From the NCBI GenBank assembly GCA_905235785.1, contig CAJOMP010000001.1, forward strand, positions 1 to 64,000: a DNA stretch of 64,000 nt, in the 5' to 3' direction. The notes under the pieces are model-generated. The model searched no databases. It saw only the letters and a program-made list of their open reading frames with translations, and was not told the DNA's origin. Source of the DNA: an uncultured Clostridia bacterium. GTDB lineage: Bacteria; Bacillota; Clostridia; Christensenellales; Borkfalkiaceae. A program made the position numbers and the translations under genes. Positions 27,003 to 35,763 of this stretch are shown piece by piece; within the stretch, counting starts at the first letter, position 1, and the number at the start of each line of letters is the position of its first letter.

Positions 27003-29417
27003 ATGACTGAAAACGAGGCAATAACCTTAATTAAAAATAAATTATCGAAATACTACGCGGTTTCCGCAAAGGACGCGACCAAACAACAGGTATATAAAGC
27101 CGTTGTAATGTGTGTAAGAGATATTTTACTTGAAAAACGCAGCGCTTTCAACGAAAAATACGTTGAGCAAAACGGTAAAAGAGTATATTATCTTTGTATG
27201 GAATTTTTGCTCGGACAATCTTTGAAAAATAATTCTTATAATTTAGGTATTGAAAAAACTTTTGACAAAGTACTTAAAAAAGAATTCAATTTAAGCATGG
27301 AAGAACTGTACGATGAAGAACCGGACGCAGGGCTTGGTAACGGCGGACTCGGCAGGCTTGCCGCTTGCTTTATGGACGCGCTCGCAACAGGCAATTATCC
27401 CGCCATGGGGTATTCGATAAGATACGAATACGGACTTTTTAAACAAAAAATTGTCGACGGTTGGCAAATGGAACTTCCCGATATATGGCTACCGGGCGGC
27501 GAAGTCTGGTTAACGCAGCGACCCGACAGAACGTATAAAGTTAAATTTGACGGCTATATTAAAGAAAACTGGACGGAAAACGGGTTGCGGATCGAACACA
27601 TCGACGCGCACGAAGTCGAAGCGGTCGGCTACGATATGATGATTTCCGGCAAAAACAGCGAAGCGGTTTCTGTGCTACGGCTTTGGAAAACACAGAATAT
27701 TCATAAGTTCGATATGAAAACCTTTTCGCAAGGCGATTACATGCGTTCTATGCAGGAAGATAACGAAGCGGAACTCATTTCAAAGGTTTTATATCCGTCC
27801 GACAACCATTTTGAAGGCAAATCTTTGCGCTTAAAACAGCAGTATTTACTTGTTTCGGCGGCTTTACAGGATATCGTTGCGTACCATATAAAACGTTACG
27901 GCTCTCTCGATACATTGCCCGATAAAGCGGCGATCCATATCAACGATACGCACCCCGCGCTTTGTATTCCCGAACTTATGCGTATTCTTATCGACGAAAA
28001 CGGATATTCGTGGGACAGCGCTTGGGATATCGTATGCAGAACTGTGGCGTATACAAATCATACCGTTATGAGCGAAGCGCTCGAAAAATGGAACGAAGAT
28101 TTGATTCAAAGACGTTTGCCGAGAATTTATATGATTTTAAAGGAAATCAACGAACGTTTCTGCGCGGATATGTGGAATAAATTTCCTGGCGACTGGGATA
28201 AGATTGACCGTATGAGTATTTTTTCTCACGGACAGATTAAGATGGCGAATTTATCGGTTATCGCGTCCCATACGGTAAACGGTGTTTCCGCATTGCACAG
28301 CGACATAATAAAAAAGAGTATTTTCAAAGATTTTGCAGACGTTTATCCGGATAAATTTACTAACGTTACCAACGGAATCGCGCATAGGCGGTGGCTGTGT
28401 CAGGCTAACCCCGAACTTTCTTCGCTTATCAAAAGTTGTATAGGCGATAAGTTTGTTATGGATGCGAAAAAACTTTCAGAATTTAAAAAGTTTGAAAATG
28501 ATTCTTCTGTGTTAGAACAGTTAACCAAAATCAAAAAAACTAAAAAAATCCAGTTTTGCGAATTTGCAAAACGCAAACAAGGCGTTATTATTGATCCTGA
28601 ATCGCTTTTTGACGTTCAGGCAAAACGTATGCACGAGTATAAGCGCCAACTTTTAAACGCTTTGTATATAATTTCGCTTTATAACGATTTGCTTGATAAT
28701 CCCGACGCTTTTGAGCAGCCGAAAACTTTTATATTCGGCGCAAAAGCCGCGCCGGGGTATTACTTTGCAAAGCAAATTATAAAACTTATCTGCGCGCTGT
28801 CGGAAGATATTAAACGCCACCCGAAAATCAACGAAAAATTAAACGTCGTGTACATGGAAGACTATTGTGTTTCTATGGCGGAAAAACTTATGCCGGCGAC
28901 TGAAATTTCCGAGCAAATTTCGCAAGCGGGCAAAGAAGCGAGCGGAACGGGTAATATGAAATTTATGATCAACGGCGCTTTGACAATAGGAACGCTCGAC
29001 GGCGCTAACGTTGAAATGCTATCCGCTTGCGGCGCGGAAAATATATTTATCTTCGGGCTTACTGCGCAGGAAGTAGATAAATTATGGATGCGCGGATATA
29101 ATTCTTCGGAATTTTATATAAACAATAATAAACTCATAAAAGTTTTGGACGCATTAAACAAGGGTTTCAACGGACAAAGTTTTTCGGATATTTCGCATTA
29201 TTTACTCACCGGAAGTCCCATTGCCGACCCGTATATGTGCCTTGCTGATTTCGGAGATTATTGCGCAATCCACGAAAAGGCTGATAACGTTTACAAAACC
29301 AAAGATTTATGGGCAAAAATGAGTCTTAATAATATAGCGTCGGCAGGAGTGTTTGCCGCAGACCGCAGTATTAAAGAATACGCCGAAAGGATTTGGCATT
29401 TAAAGCCCGTTAAATAA
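27003..29417 (+). CDS. glgP: Glycogen/maltodextrin phosphorylase (GT35)
   Basis: Releases glucose-1-phosphate from the non-reducing ends of glycogen. It has 804 aa. The pyridoxal-phosphate site EASGTGNMKFMING with the Schiff-base lysine near residue 652 is present, as are GNGGLGRLAACF (116-127) and the substrate gate region. GGGAG upstream gives a good start. Placing phosphorylase in the synthesis operon means stored glucan can be built and mobilised from one transcript. Confidence 0.97.
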   Translation: MTENEAITLIKNKLSKYYAVSAKDATKQQVYKAVVMCVRDILLEKRSAFNEKYVEQNGKRVYYLCMEFLLGQSLKNNSYNLGIEKTFDKVLKKEFNLSMEELYDEEPDAGLGNGGLGRLAACFMDALATGNYPAMGYSIRYEYGLFKQKIVDGWQMELPDIWLPGGEVWLTQRPDRTYKVKFDGYIKENWTENGLRIEHIDAHEVEAVGYDMMISGKNSEAVSVLRLWKTQNIHKFDMKTFSQGDYMRSMQEDNEAELISKVLYPSDNHFEGKSLRLKQQYLLVSAALQDIVAYHIKRYGSLDTLPDKAAIHINDTHPALCIPELMRILIDENGYSWDSAWDIVCRTVAYTNHTVMSEALEKWNEDLIQRRLPRIYMILKEINERFCADMWNKFPGDWDKIDRMSIFSHGQIKMANLSVIASHTVNGVSALHSDIIKKSIFKDFADVYPDKFTNVTNGIAHRRWLCQANPELSSLIKSCIGDKFVMDAKKLSEFKKFENDSSVLEQLTKIKKTKKIQFCEFAKRKQGVIIDPESLFDVQAKRMHEYKRQLLNALYIISLYNDLLDNPDAFEQPKTFIFGAKAAPGYYFAKQIIKLICALSEDIKRHPKINEKLNVVYMEDYCVSMAEKLMPATEISEQISQAGKEASGTGNMKFMINGALTIGTLDGANVEMLSACGAENIFIFGLTAQEVDKLWMRGYNSSEFYINNNKLIKVLDALNKGFNGQSFSDISHYLLTGSPIADPYMCLADFGDYCAIHEKADNVYKTKDLWAKMSLNNIASAGVFAADRSIKEYAERIWHLKPVK

Positions 29418-29418
29418 T

Positions 29419-31227
29419 ATGTATACAAATTCGGTTTATGACCCGCTTAACAAGTTTTATAAAAGTAAAACAGGGGCGGTAAAAGAAGGATATAAACTTA
29501 CATTTAGGCTAACAGGGAATTACGCAAACGTCGATTTTATCTGTCATAAAGACGGTGAAAATCCCTTCTGTTTACCTATGGAAAACAAGGGCGGTTATTT
29601 TGAAATAGCCGTTTCTTTTTCCGTTGGGCTTTATTGGTATCATTTTGATTTACATAACGGTTTATTCGTTGGTTCGGACGACTGCGTTTACAGTAAAATA
29701 ACAGCAAATCCTTGTGATTTTCAACTGTCGGTATACTCGAAACATTATTCTGTGCCGAAATGGATAAAAGGCGGAATTATCTATCAGATATTTCCCGACA
29801 GATTTTATCGCGGAGATGTCAATTCGCATAATATTTTCGATAGAAAAATTCATAGCGATTTAAAAGAAGACCCTTATTTTTTGCCAAATGAAGAAGGGGA
29901 AGTGTTGAACGACGACTTTTTCGGTGGCACGTTAAAAGGAATAACGGAAAAATTACCGTATCTTAAATCGCTTAACGTAAGCATTATCTACTTAAATCCG
30001 ATTTTTCAAGCGTTTTCCAACCATAGGTACGATACGGGCGACTATATGAAAATCGACCCTATGCTCGGTACTGACAATGATTTGCGAGAACTTATTGAAA
30101 AAGCAAAACACATCGGTATAAATGTTATTCTCGACGGCGTATTCAATCACGTGGGCGCTGACAGCGTGTATTTTAATAAATACGGTCGATATGACGGCGC
30201 GGGGGCATATCAGAGTAAGAATTCCGCATATTATGAGTGGTTTGATTTTATAAACTATCCCGACGAGTATAAATCTTGGTGGGGAATAAAGACGTTGCCC
30301 GCAGTTAATAAAGATAATAAAAATTATATCGATTTTATCTGTGGCAAAAACGGCGTTATCGAACATTATCTTAATTTCGGAGTAAAAGGTTTCAGACTTG
30401 ACGTTGTGGATGAGTTACCGCAAAATTTCGTCAGAAAAATAAGAGAAAGAACAAAATCGACGGATAAAAACGCAATAATCATAGGCGAAGTTTGGGAAGA
30501 CGCGTCTAATAAAGTTTCATACGGTAAGCGCAGAGAATATTTTTTGGGTAAAGAACTGGATTCGGTAATGAATTATCCGCTTAAAAACGCAATTATAGAT
30601 TTTGTAAAAAACGGTAATGCAAGCGGATTGTCGAAAGTTATCAGAACACAAATTGATCATTACCCGAAAATTGTGCTTGATTCTCTTATGAATTTACTTT
30701 CAACGCACGATACTGCCCGAATTTTGTCCGCTGTAAGCGACATTGACATATTCGGAAAAACAAAAATCGAACTTGCAAAAATAAAACTAAACGAAGAAGA
30801 AAAACGTCATGCTGTTTTGCGGTTAAAAGCCGCAAGTTTATTGCAATATACGTTATTCGGCGTTCCGAGCGTATATTACGGGGACGAAATAGGTATGGAA
30901 GGACTTTTCGATCCGTTAAACAGAAAATATTTTGCTTGGGACGAAATAGACGCAGAGATTTTATCGTGGTATAAACTTTTAGGCGAAATAAGGCGCAATA
31001 ACTCGGTTTTCAAATCGGGCGCATTTAAAGAAATTTATTTATCGGATGGGTTTTACGCTTTTTCAAGAAAATCTGTAAATGAAGAACTTTTAATTGTTGT
31101 TAACTTGAAAAACAAACGTTTCGATATCGGTTTTAAAGGGAAATTAGTTAATATTATCGACGGCACACAATATACCGATGGGATTAAAATAGAAAAAAAT
31201 TTTTTGGGAATTTTTAAAAAAGTCTGA
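29419..31227 (+). CDS. GH13 neopullulanase/cyclomaltodextrinase-like amylase
   Basis: Intracellular alpha-glucan hydrolase of 602 aa, with no signal peptide. An N-terminal beta-sandwich (about 1-110, CBM34-like) is followed by a GH13 barrel starting at GGIIYQIFPDRFYRG. Conserved GH13 regions: DGVFNH (region I), GFRLDVVDE with the nucleophile Asp, IIGEVWE with the acid/base Glu, and STHDTAR. This fits subfamily GH13_20 and suggests cleavage of alpha-1,4 and possibly alpha-1,6 bonds in limit dextrins left by GlgP. It starts 1 nt after glgP and ends the operon. Confidence 0.88.
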   Translation: MYTNSVYDPLNKFYKSKTGAVKEGYKLTFRLTGNYANVDFICHKDGENPFCLPMENKGGYFEIAVSFSVGLYWYHFDLHNGLFVGSDDCVYSKITANPCDFQLSVYSKHYSVPKWIKGGIIYQIFPDRFYRGDVNSHNIFDRKIHSDLKEDPYFLPNEEGEVLNDDFFGGTLKGITEKLPYLKSLNVSIIYLNPIFQAFSNHRYDTGDYMKIDPMLGTDNDLRELIEKAKHIGINVILDGVFNHVGADSVYFNKYGRYDGAGAYQSKNSAYYEWFDFINYPDEYKSWWGIKTLPAVNKDNKNYIDFICGKNGVIEHYLNFGVKGFRLDVVDELPQNFVRKIRERTKSTDKNAIIIGEVWEDASNKVSYGKRREYFLGKELDSVMNYPLKNAIIDFVKNGNASGLSKVIRTQIDHYPKIVLDSLMNLLSTHDTARILSAVSDIDIFGKTKIELAKIKLNEEEKRHAVLRLKAASLLQYTLFGVPSVYYGDEIGMEGLFDPLNRKYFAWDEIDAEILSWYKLLGEIRRNNSVFKSGAFKEIYLSDGFYAFSRKSVNEELLIVVNLKNKRFDIGFKGKLVNIIDGTQYTDGIKIEKNFLGIFKKV

Positions 31228-31235
31228 TAAAACCG

Positions 31236-31264
31236 TTGACAAGTTGTTTTCAAAATGTTATTAT
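31236..31264 (+). promoter_or_regulatory. Sigma-A promoter of the T-box/trpB unit
   Basis: TTGACA (31236-31241), 17 bp, TATTAT (31259-31264), directly upstream of the T-box leader. Confidence 0.8.
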
Positions 31265-31270
31265 AAGGTC

Positions 31271-31536
31271 AAATTAAAGATTAAACCGTTGACGTAAAGT
31301 AGTAAGTAATTTCAGCGTTTTTCAGAGAATTTGCGGTCGGTGCGAGCAAATAAACAAGATTTACCGAATGGGTTACGGAGGGCAAGGGCGAAAATCAAAG
31401 TAGCCTTTGACGCAAAAAGTCGAGCGTTAAAGCGACAGGGTATGTAAGTACCCGAAAAGAGACAAAAGTTTTATTTCTTTTGTGAATATGGGTGGCAACA
31501 CGGATAATTTCGTCCCAAGGAATTATCCGTGTTTTT
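31271..31536 (+). ncRNA. T-box riboswitch, tryptophan-specific
   Basis: Leader RNA that senses uncharged tRNA and controls antitermination. Stem I carries AGTA, AGAGA (about 31324-31328) and GGTCGGTGCGAG-type distal loop sequence. The specifier context GAATGGG places the Trp codon UGG at 31369-31371. The T-box proper is GGGTGGCAAC at 31490-31499; its UGGC (31493-31496) would pair with the GCCA end expected for tRNA-Trp. The terminator stem CACGGATAATT (31499-31509) with AATTATCCGTG (31521-31531) and T-run competes with the antiterminator. Uncharged tRNA-Trp should switch on the downstream trpB-type gene. Boundaries are approximate. Confidence 0.9.
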
Positions 31537-31567
31537 GTTTACAAAAAAAAGAAAAGGAGAAGAAAAA

Positions 31568-32950
31568 ATGTCAAACAAAACAATTCCCACAAAACTTTTA
31601 TTAACCGAAAACGAGTTGCCGAAATGTTGGTACAATATGAACGCGGTTTTGCCGGAAAAACACGATCCCGCATTGAACCCGGCGACATTAAGACCTTGTA
31701 CGGTCGAAGAATTCAAAGGTCCCTTCTGCGACGAATTAGCAGAGCAGGAATTTAACGTAACCGACGAATTTATACCTATACCGGAAGAAGTACGCGATTT
31801 TTATAAAATGATTCGTCCGTCTCCGTTGATAAGAGCGTACTGTCTTGAAAAAGCGCTCGGCACGCCTGCGGAAATATACTATAAATTTGAAGGCAACAAT
31901 ACTTCCGGCTCGCACAAATTAAACTCGGCAATCGCACAGGCGTATTATGCCAAAAAACAGGGTTTAACTTCGCTTACAACCGAAACGGGCGCGGGACAAT
32001 GGGGCACGGCGCTTTCAATGGCGTGCGCATTTTTCGGTCTTGATCTCACGGTTTATATGGTCAAGGTTAGCGCCGAACAAAAGCCTTTCCGTAAAACGGT
32101 TATGGAGACGTACGGCGCAAAGGTTATTCCAAGCCCGTCAACCACAACCGAAATCGGCAAGAAAATACTTGCGGAAGATCCCGATACGAACGGCTCGCTC
32201 GGTTGCGCTATTTCGGAAGCGCTCGAACTCGCTATGAAAACGCCCAAGTGTAAATACGTTCTCGGCAGCGCGTTGGATCACGTTTTATTGCATCAATCAA
32301 TTATCGGACTCGAAACTAAAACCGCGCTTGAAAAATACGATATAGAACCCGATATTTTGATAAGTTGTATCGGCGGTGGTTCTAACTTCGGCGGACTTAT
32401 CGCTCCGTTTATTAAAGATAAGATAAACGGTAAAGCGAAATACGATATTATTGCCGTAGAACCTGCGTCTTGTCCTTCGCTTACACGCGGTAAATACGCT
32501 TACGATTTCGGCGATACGGGCAAAATGACGCCGCTTCTTAAAATGTATACTCTCGGAAACGGTTTTGTTCCGTCAGCCAATCACGCAGGCGGTTTGAGAT
32601 ATCACGGTATGAACCCGATAATTTCCAAACTTTATCACGACGGATACATTTCGGTAAATTCTGTAGAACAAACAAGAGTATTCGAAGCGGCGGTTCAGTT
32701 CGCAAAAACCGAAGGTATTTTACCTGCGCCCGAGTCATCGCACACCATCAGAGCGGTTATCGATCAAGCGCTTAAATGTAAAGAAACGGGCGAGAAAAAG
32801 AAGATTGTATTCTGTTTGTCCGGTACGGGATATTTCGATTTGAAGGCTTATGAACAATACAATAATAAGACTATGAACGACTATATACCGACAGACGAAG
32901 ATTTAGCAAAAGGATTTGCGACTATCCCCGATATTCCGCAGAATAAATAA
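31568..32950 (+). CDS. trpB: Tryptophan synthase beta subunit-like protein (TrpB2 type)
   Basis: Pyridoxal-phosphate enzyme joining indole and serine to make tryptophan. From the ATG at 31568 (AAGGAGAAG upstream) it has 460 aa, longer than TrpB1 (about 400) and matching the TrpB2 group. The Schiff-base Lys117 lies in NTSGSHKLNSA; GAGQWG and the phosphate-binding CIGGGSNFGG are present. An in-frame GTG at 31529 lies inside the leader terminator and is rejected. No trpA or other trp gene is in the window. TrpB2 enzymes can work without TrpA, so salvage of indole is likely. Regulation is by the Trp T-box. Confidence 0.93.
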   Translation: MSNKTIPTKLLLTENELPKCWYNMNAVLPEKHDPALNPATLRPCTVEEFKGPFCDELAEQEFNVTDEFIPIPEEVRDFYKMIRPSPLIRAYCLEKALGTPAEIYYKFEGNNTSGSHKLNSAIAQAYYAKKQGLTSLTTETGAGQWGTALSMACAFFGLDLTVYMVKVSAEQKPFRKTVMETYGAKVIPSPSTTTEIGKKILAEDPDTNGSLGCAISEALELAMKTPKCKYVLGSALDHVLLHQSIIGLETKTALEKYDIEPDILISCIGGGSNFGGLIAPFIKDKINGKAKYDIIAVEPASCPSLTRGKYAYDFGDTGKMTPLLKMYTLGNGFVPSANHAGGLRYHGMNPIISKLYHDGYISVNSVEQTRVFEAAVQFAKTEGILPAPESSHTIRAVIDQALKCKETGEKKKIVFCLSGTGYFDLKAYEQYNNKTMNDYIPTDEDLAKGFATIPDIPQNK

Positions 32951-32967
32951 ATTTCTCGTGTTATTGC

Positions 32968-32996
32968 TTGCATTATCCTTTAAAATAAATTATAAT
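32968..32996 (+). promoter_or_regulatory. Sigma-A promoter of acpP
   Basis: TTGCAT (32968-32973), 17 bp, TATAAT (32991-32996), followed by an AGGAGG ribosome-binding site. Confidence 0.75.
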
Positions 32997-33024
32997 ATAT
33001 ATTGTAATTTAGGAGGAAATTTAT

Positions 33025-33258
33025 ATGGCAATTGCAGATCAAGTTAAAGATTTAATATCCAAACAATTAAATAAACCCGTGGCGGATATTACGGAAGACA
33101 AAGAAGTAGTTAAAGATTTGGGCGCCGATTCACTCGACGTCGTTGAAATGCTTATGAATCTCGAAGAAGAGTGCGGCATAACTATTTCGGAAGAAGATGC
33201 CGTTAATATCAAAACGGTAGGCGATATCATTTCTTTGATCGAAAAAGAAAGTAAATAA
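33025..33258 (+). CDS. acpP: Acyl carrier protein
   Basis: Small acidic carrier of acyl chains for fatty-acid synthesis; 77 aa, four-helix bundle. Ser36 in GADSLDVVEM accepts 4'-phosphopantetheine. It has its own strong promoter, AGGAGG and a strong terminator, so it is monocistronic and apart from fab genes, none of which are in the window. Confidence 0.96.
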   Translation: MAIADQVKDLISKQLNKPVADITEDKEVVKDLGADSLDVVEMLMNLEEECGITISEEDAVNIKTVGDIISLIEKESK

Positions 33259-33263
33259 TTGAT

Positions 33264-33311
33264 AAAAAAATGCCGTCCGTCGTGAATTCACGACGGACGG
33301 CATTTTTTTTT
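33264..33311. terminator. Bidirectional terminator between acpP and the P-type ATPase
   Basis: A 34-bp perfect palindrome centred on GAATTC (33284-33289) spans 33270-33303, with A-run on the left and T-run on the right. It can end acpP on the plus strand and the leuS-ATPase transcript on the minus strand. Confidence 0.92.
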
Positions 33312-33318
33312 AGTTGTT

Positions 33319-35745
33319 TTATTTAACTTTTTTTATTTTAAATATTTTGTCAAAAAGTTTTTGCAATAAAACCGATAACGGAAAATCTGCTACTATTATT
33401 CCGAAAAGAATTATAAGCGGAACGATATATTCCGAAAGTGGCGACATTTTAACAAAACCGAGCACTTCAAGCCCGCAAAATACGGTAATCGCAAATATGC
33501 CGATCAATATTGCCGCGCTTGCGGAAAACAAAACAGCGCGATATTTATTGAAGGGGCGGCAAATAATGATAAGATTTACAAGTCCCGAAAAGGTCAATGC
33601 GTATACGCTTAAAGTTTGGTAAAGCGCGTCTGAATACGTGCCTGTGCCTATCGTAACTTTAAATAACTCTATTATACCGACGGACATTGCCATAAGCAAT
33701 GCGCTCGGAACCGACTTTTTTATTACGTAATTTATGAATTTACCTTCGACGCGCGACTTGTTAGGTTGCAAAGATAAAAAGAACGAAGGAATACCTATTA
33801 TCAGAATTTCCAGCAAATTCATCTGTCTCAATTCAAACGGGTATTTTGCAACAAAGGGTAGAACCAGCGTAATGAGCGCGATTAACATAGTAAAAAACGT
33901 TTTCATAAGATAAAGAGACGCTGAACTCTGAATATTATTTATAACACGCCTTCCTTCAAACACCACGTTCGGCATTGAATCGAAATTGTTGTCAAGAAGA
34001 ACAATATGCGCTATATTTCTCGCGGCGTCGCTACCCGACGCGACTGTTACGGCGCAATCCGCTTCTTTAAGCGCCAGAATATCGTTTACTCCGTCGCCCG
34101 TCATCGCGGTCGTATGACCCGACGCTTTCATGCTTTTCACTAAAATCGCCTTTTGTTCGGGGGTAACTCTGCCGAATACCGTATATTCGTTCGCGGCTGT
34201 TTTGACGTCTTCTTCCGTAAGCCCTTCAAGGCTGATAAATTTATCGGCGTTTTCTATGCCAACGCGTTTTGAAACTTCTGCGACGGTTACGGGATTATCG
34301 CCCGAAATAACTTTTACTTTAACACCGTTATCTTTAAACCATTTGATTGTCGCAACTGCGTCTTTACGTATATTATCCGCTAAAAGAACAAGCGAATAGG
34401 GAATAAAATCACTCGGTAACTTGTCGCCGTATATATTGCCGTTGCTATGCGCCAGCAATAAAACGCGCAATCCCGACGCCGCATATTCGTTGATTTGTGT
34501 TTCAATTTCGGAATATTTGTCTTTTGAAAGCACAAATTCGGGCGCACCGAGAGCGAACACACCCTTTTCTTTGAATTCGACTGCCGAAAACTTTCGTTCG
34601 GAATTAAACGGAATGCTTGAAACGGCAATTAAAGCGACGTTATCTCCGAAATATTCTTTCAATGCGGCGGACGTTTGATTGCCGTCGTTCAGCGTGCCGA
34701 CAACAGACGCAATTACCGAAGAAACTTCTTTCGTTGTTACGTTATTAAAGGGAACAACTGACTGCACCGTCATATTACCGTCGGTTATCGTTCCCGTTTT
34801 ATCAAAACAAATCGTATCGACGCGCGCGAGCATTTCAAGCGAATATAAGTCCTGAACAAGAGTGTTGTGCGCCGAAAGTTTTATTATTCCTACGGCAAGG
34901 GCAAGGCTCGTAAGTAGAAACATACCGCTCGGTATCATGCCGATAACTAACGTTGATGTTCGTAAAATCGCTTGTTGTAATTCAACGTCTCCGATAACTG
35001 CGGATTTTATCATATACGCAGCCGCGATAGGAATAATGATAAATCCGAGAATTCGGATTATAATCCTTAAAGATTCCATCAATTCGGAGTGCGGTTTTTT
35101 ATATTTTTTCGCTTCGGCCGACAATTTGTTTACGTAATTATCTTTTCCAACCTTTTCCGCAATAACTTTACAGTTGCCGCCGACAATAAAACTGCCCGAA
35201 AGCAGAACGTCGCCAACTGTCTTTTTTACGTGTACGGATTCGCCCGTTAAGACCGATTCGTCCGCTTCTACCGTGCCTTCCAAAATTTTACAATCCGTCG
35301 GAACTTGATTTCCGAGCGATAAAACGACTACGTCGTCTAAAACTATTTCGTCGGGGGATATTTCAATTTTCTCTCCGTCTCTTATAACGACTGTTTTCTT
35401 GTTAGATAAAAGCGATAGTCTGTCAATGCATTTTTTAGCGCGTATTTCTTGTGTGATTCCGATTATAATATTCATCAGATACACAAGTACGAATACGAAA
35501 TCAAAAAGTTTCGCGCCGGCAAATAAAAGCGAAATAAATACGATAAGTCCCAGCAAATTAAAAAAGGTGCAAAGGTTGCTTACAAAAATGCTGACGTAAG
35601 ATTTAGAGTATTTTTCCGGATTAGCGTTTGTCAGTCCTGCGGCTTTTCTGGTTTCTGCCTGAACGGAAGATAGCCCCGACTGCGCGGTCGGGGTATATCT
35701 TTCAACGGTATCCGAAATAAAATTCTGCCTTGTTTTTTTTATCAT
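33319..35745 (-). CDS. Cation-transporting P-type ATPase
   Basis: Membrane ion pump of 808 aa. Actuator TGES, phosphorylation site FDKTGTIT (Asp near 315), TGDGVND hinge and about ten membrane helices are present. The helix-4 metal region reads MIPSGMFLLTS rather than the PEGL of SERCA-type calcium pumps or the CPC of heavy-metal pumps. It resembles, from memory, the Firmicute MgtA/YoaB-like group linked to Ca or Mn export; that substrate call is uncertain. It is 18 nt downstream of leuS and probably shares its transcript. No Mn riboswitch fits upstream. Confidence 0.82.
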   Translation of the reverse strand: MIKKTRQNFISDTVERYTPTAQSGLSSVQAETRKAAGLTNANPEKYSKSYVSIFVSNLCTFFNLLGLIVFISLLFAGAKLFDFVFVLVYLMNIIIGITQEIRAKKCIDRLSLLSNKKTVVIRDGEKIEISPDEIVLDDVVVLSLGNQVPTDCKILEGTVEADESVLTGESVHVKKTVGDVLLSGSFIVGGNCKVIAEKVGKDNYVNKLSAEAKKYKKPHSELMESLRIIIRILGFIIIPIAAAYMIKSAVIGDVELQQAILRTSTLVIGMIPSGMFLLTSLALAVGIIKLSAHNTLVQDLYSLEMLARVDTICFDKTGTITDGNMTVQSVVPFNNVTTKEVSSVIASVVGTLNDGNQTSAALKEYFGDNVALIAVSSIPFNSERKFSAVEFKEKGVFALGAPEFVLSKDKYSEIETQINEYAASGLRVLLLAHSNGNIYGDKLPSDFIPYSLVLLADNIRKDAVATIKWFKDNGVKVKVISGDNPVTVAEVSKRVGIENADKFISLEGLTEEDVKTAANEYTVFGRVTPEQKAILVKSMKASGHTTAMTGDGVNDILALKEADCAVTVASGSDAARNIAHIVLLDNNFDSMPNVVFEGRRVINNIQSSASLYLMKTFFTMLIALITLVLPFVAKYPFELRQMNLLEILIIGIPSFFLSLQPNKSRVEGKFINYVIKKSVPSALLMAMSVGIIELFKVTIGTGTYSDALYQTLSVYALTFSGLVNLIIICRPFNKYRAVLFSASAAILIGIFAITVFCGLEVLGFVKMSPLSEYIVPLIILFGIIVADFPLSVLLQKLFDKIFKIKKVK

Positions 35746-35763
35746 GGAAAACTTCTTCCGTTA

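Noticed and set aside
31529..31567. Upstream GTG start of trpB
   Set aside because: It lies within the T-box terminator stem and precedes the AAGGAGAAG ribosome-binding site.
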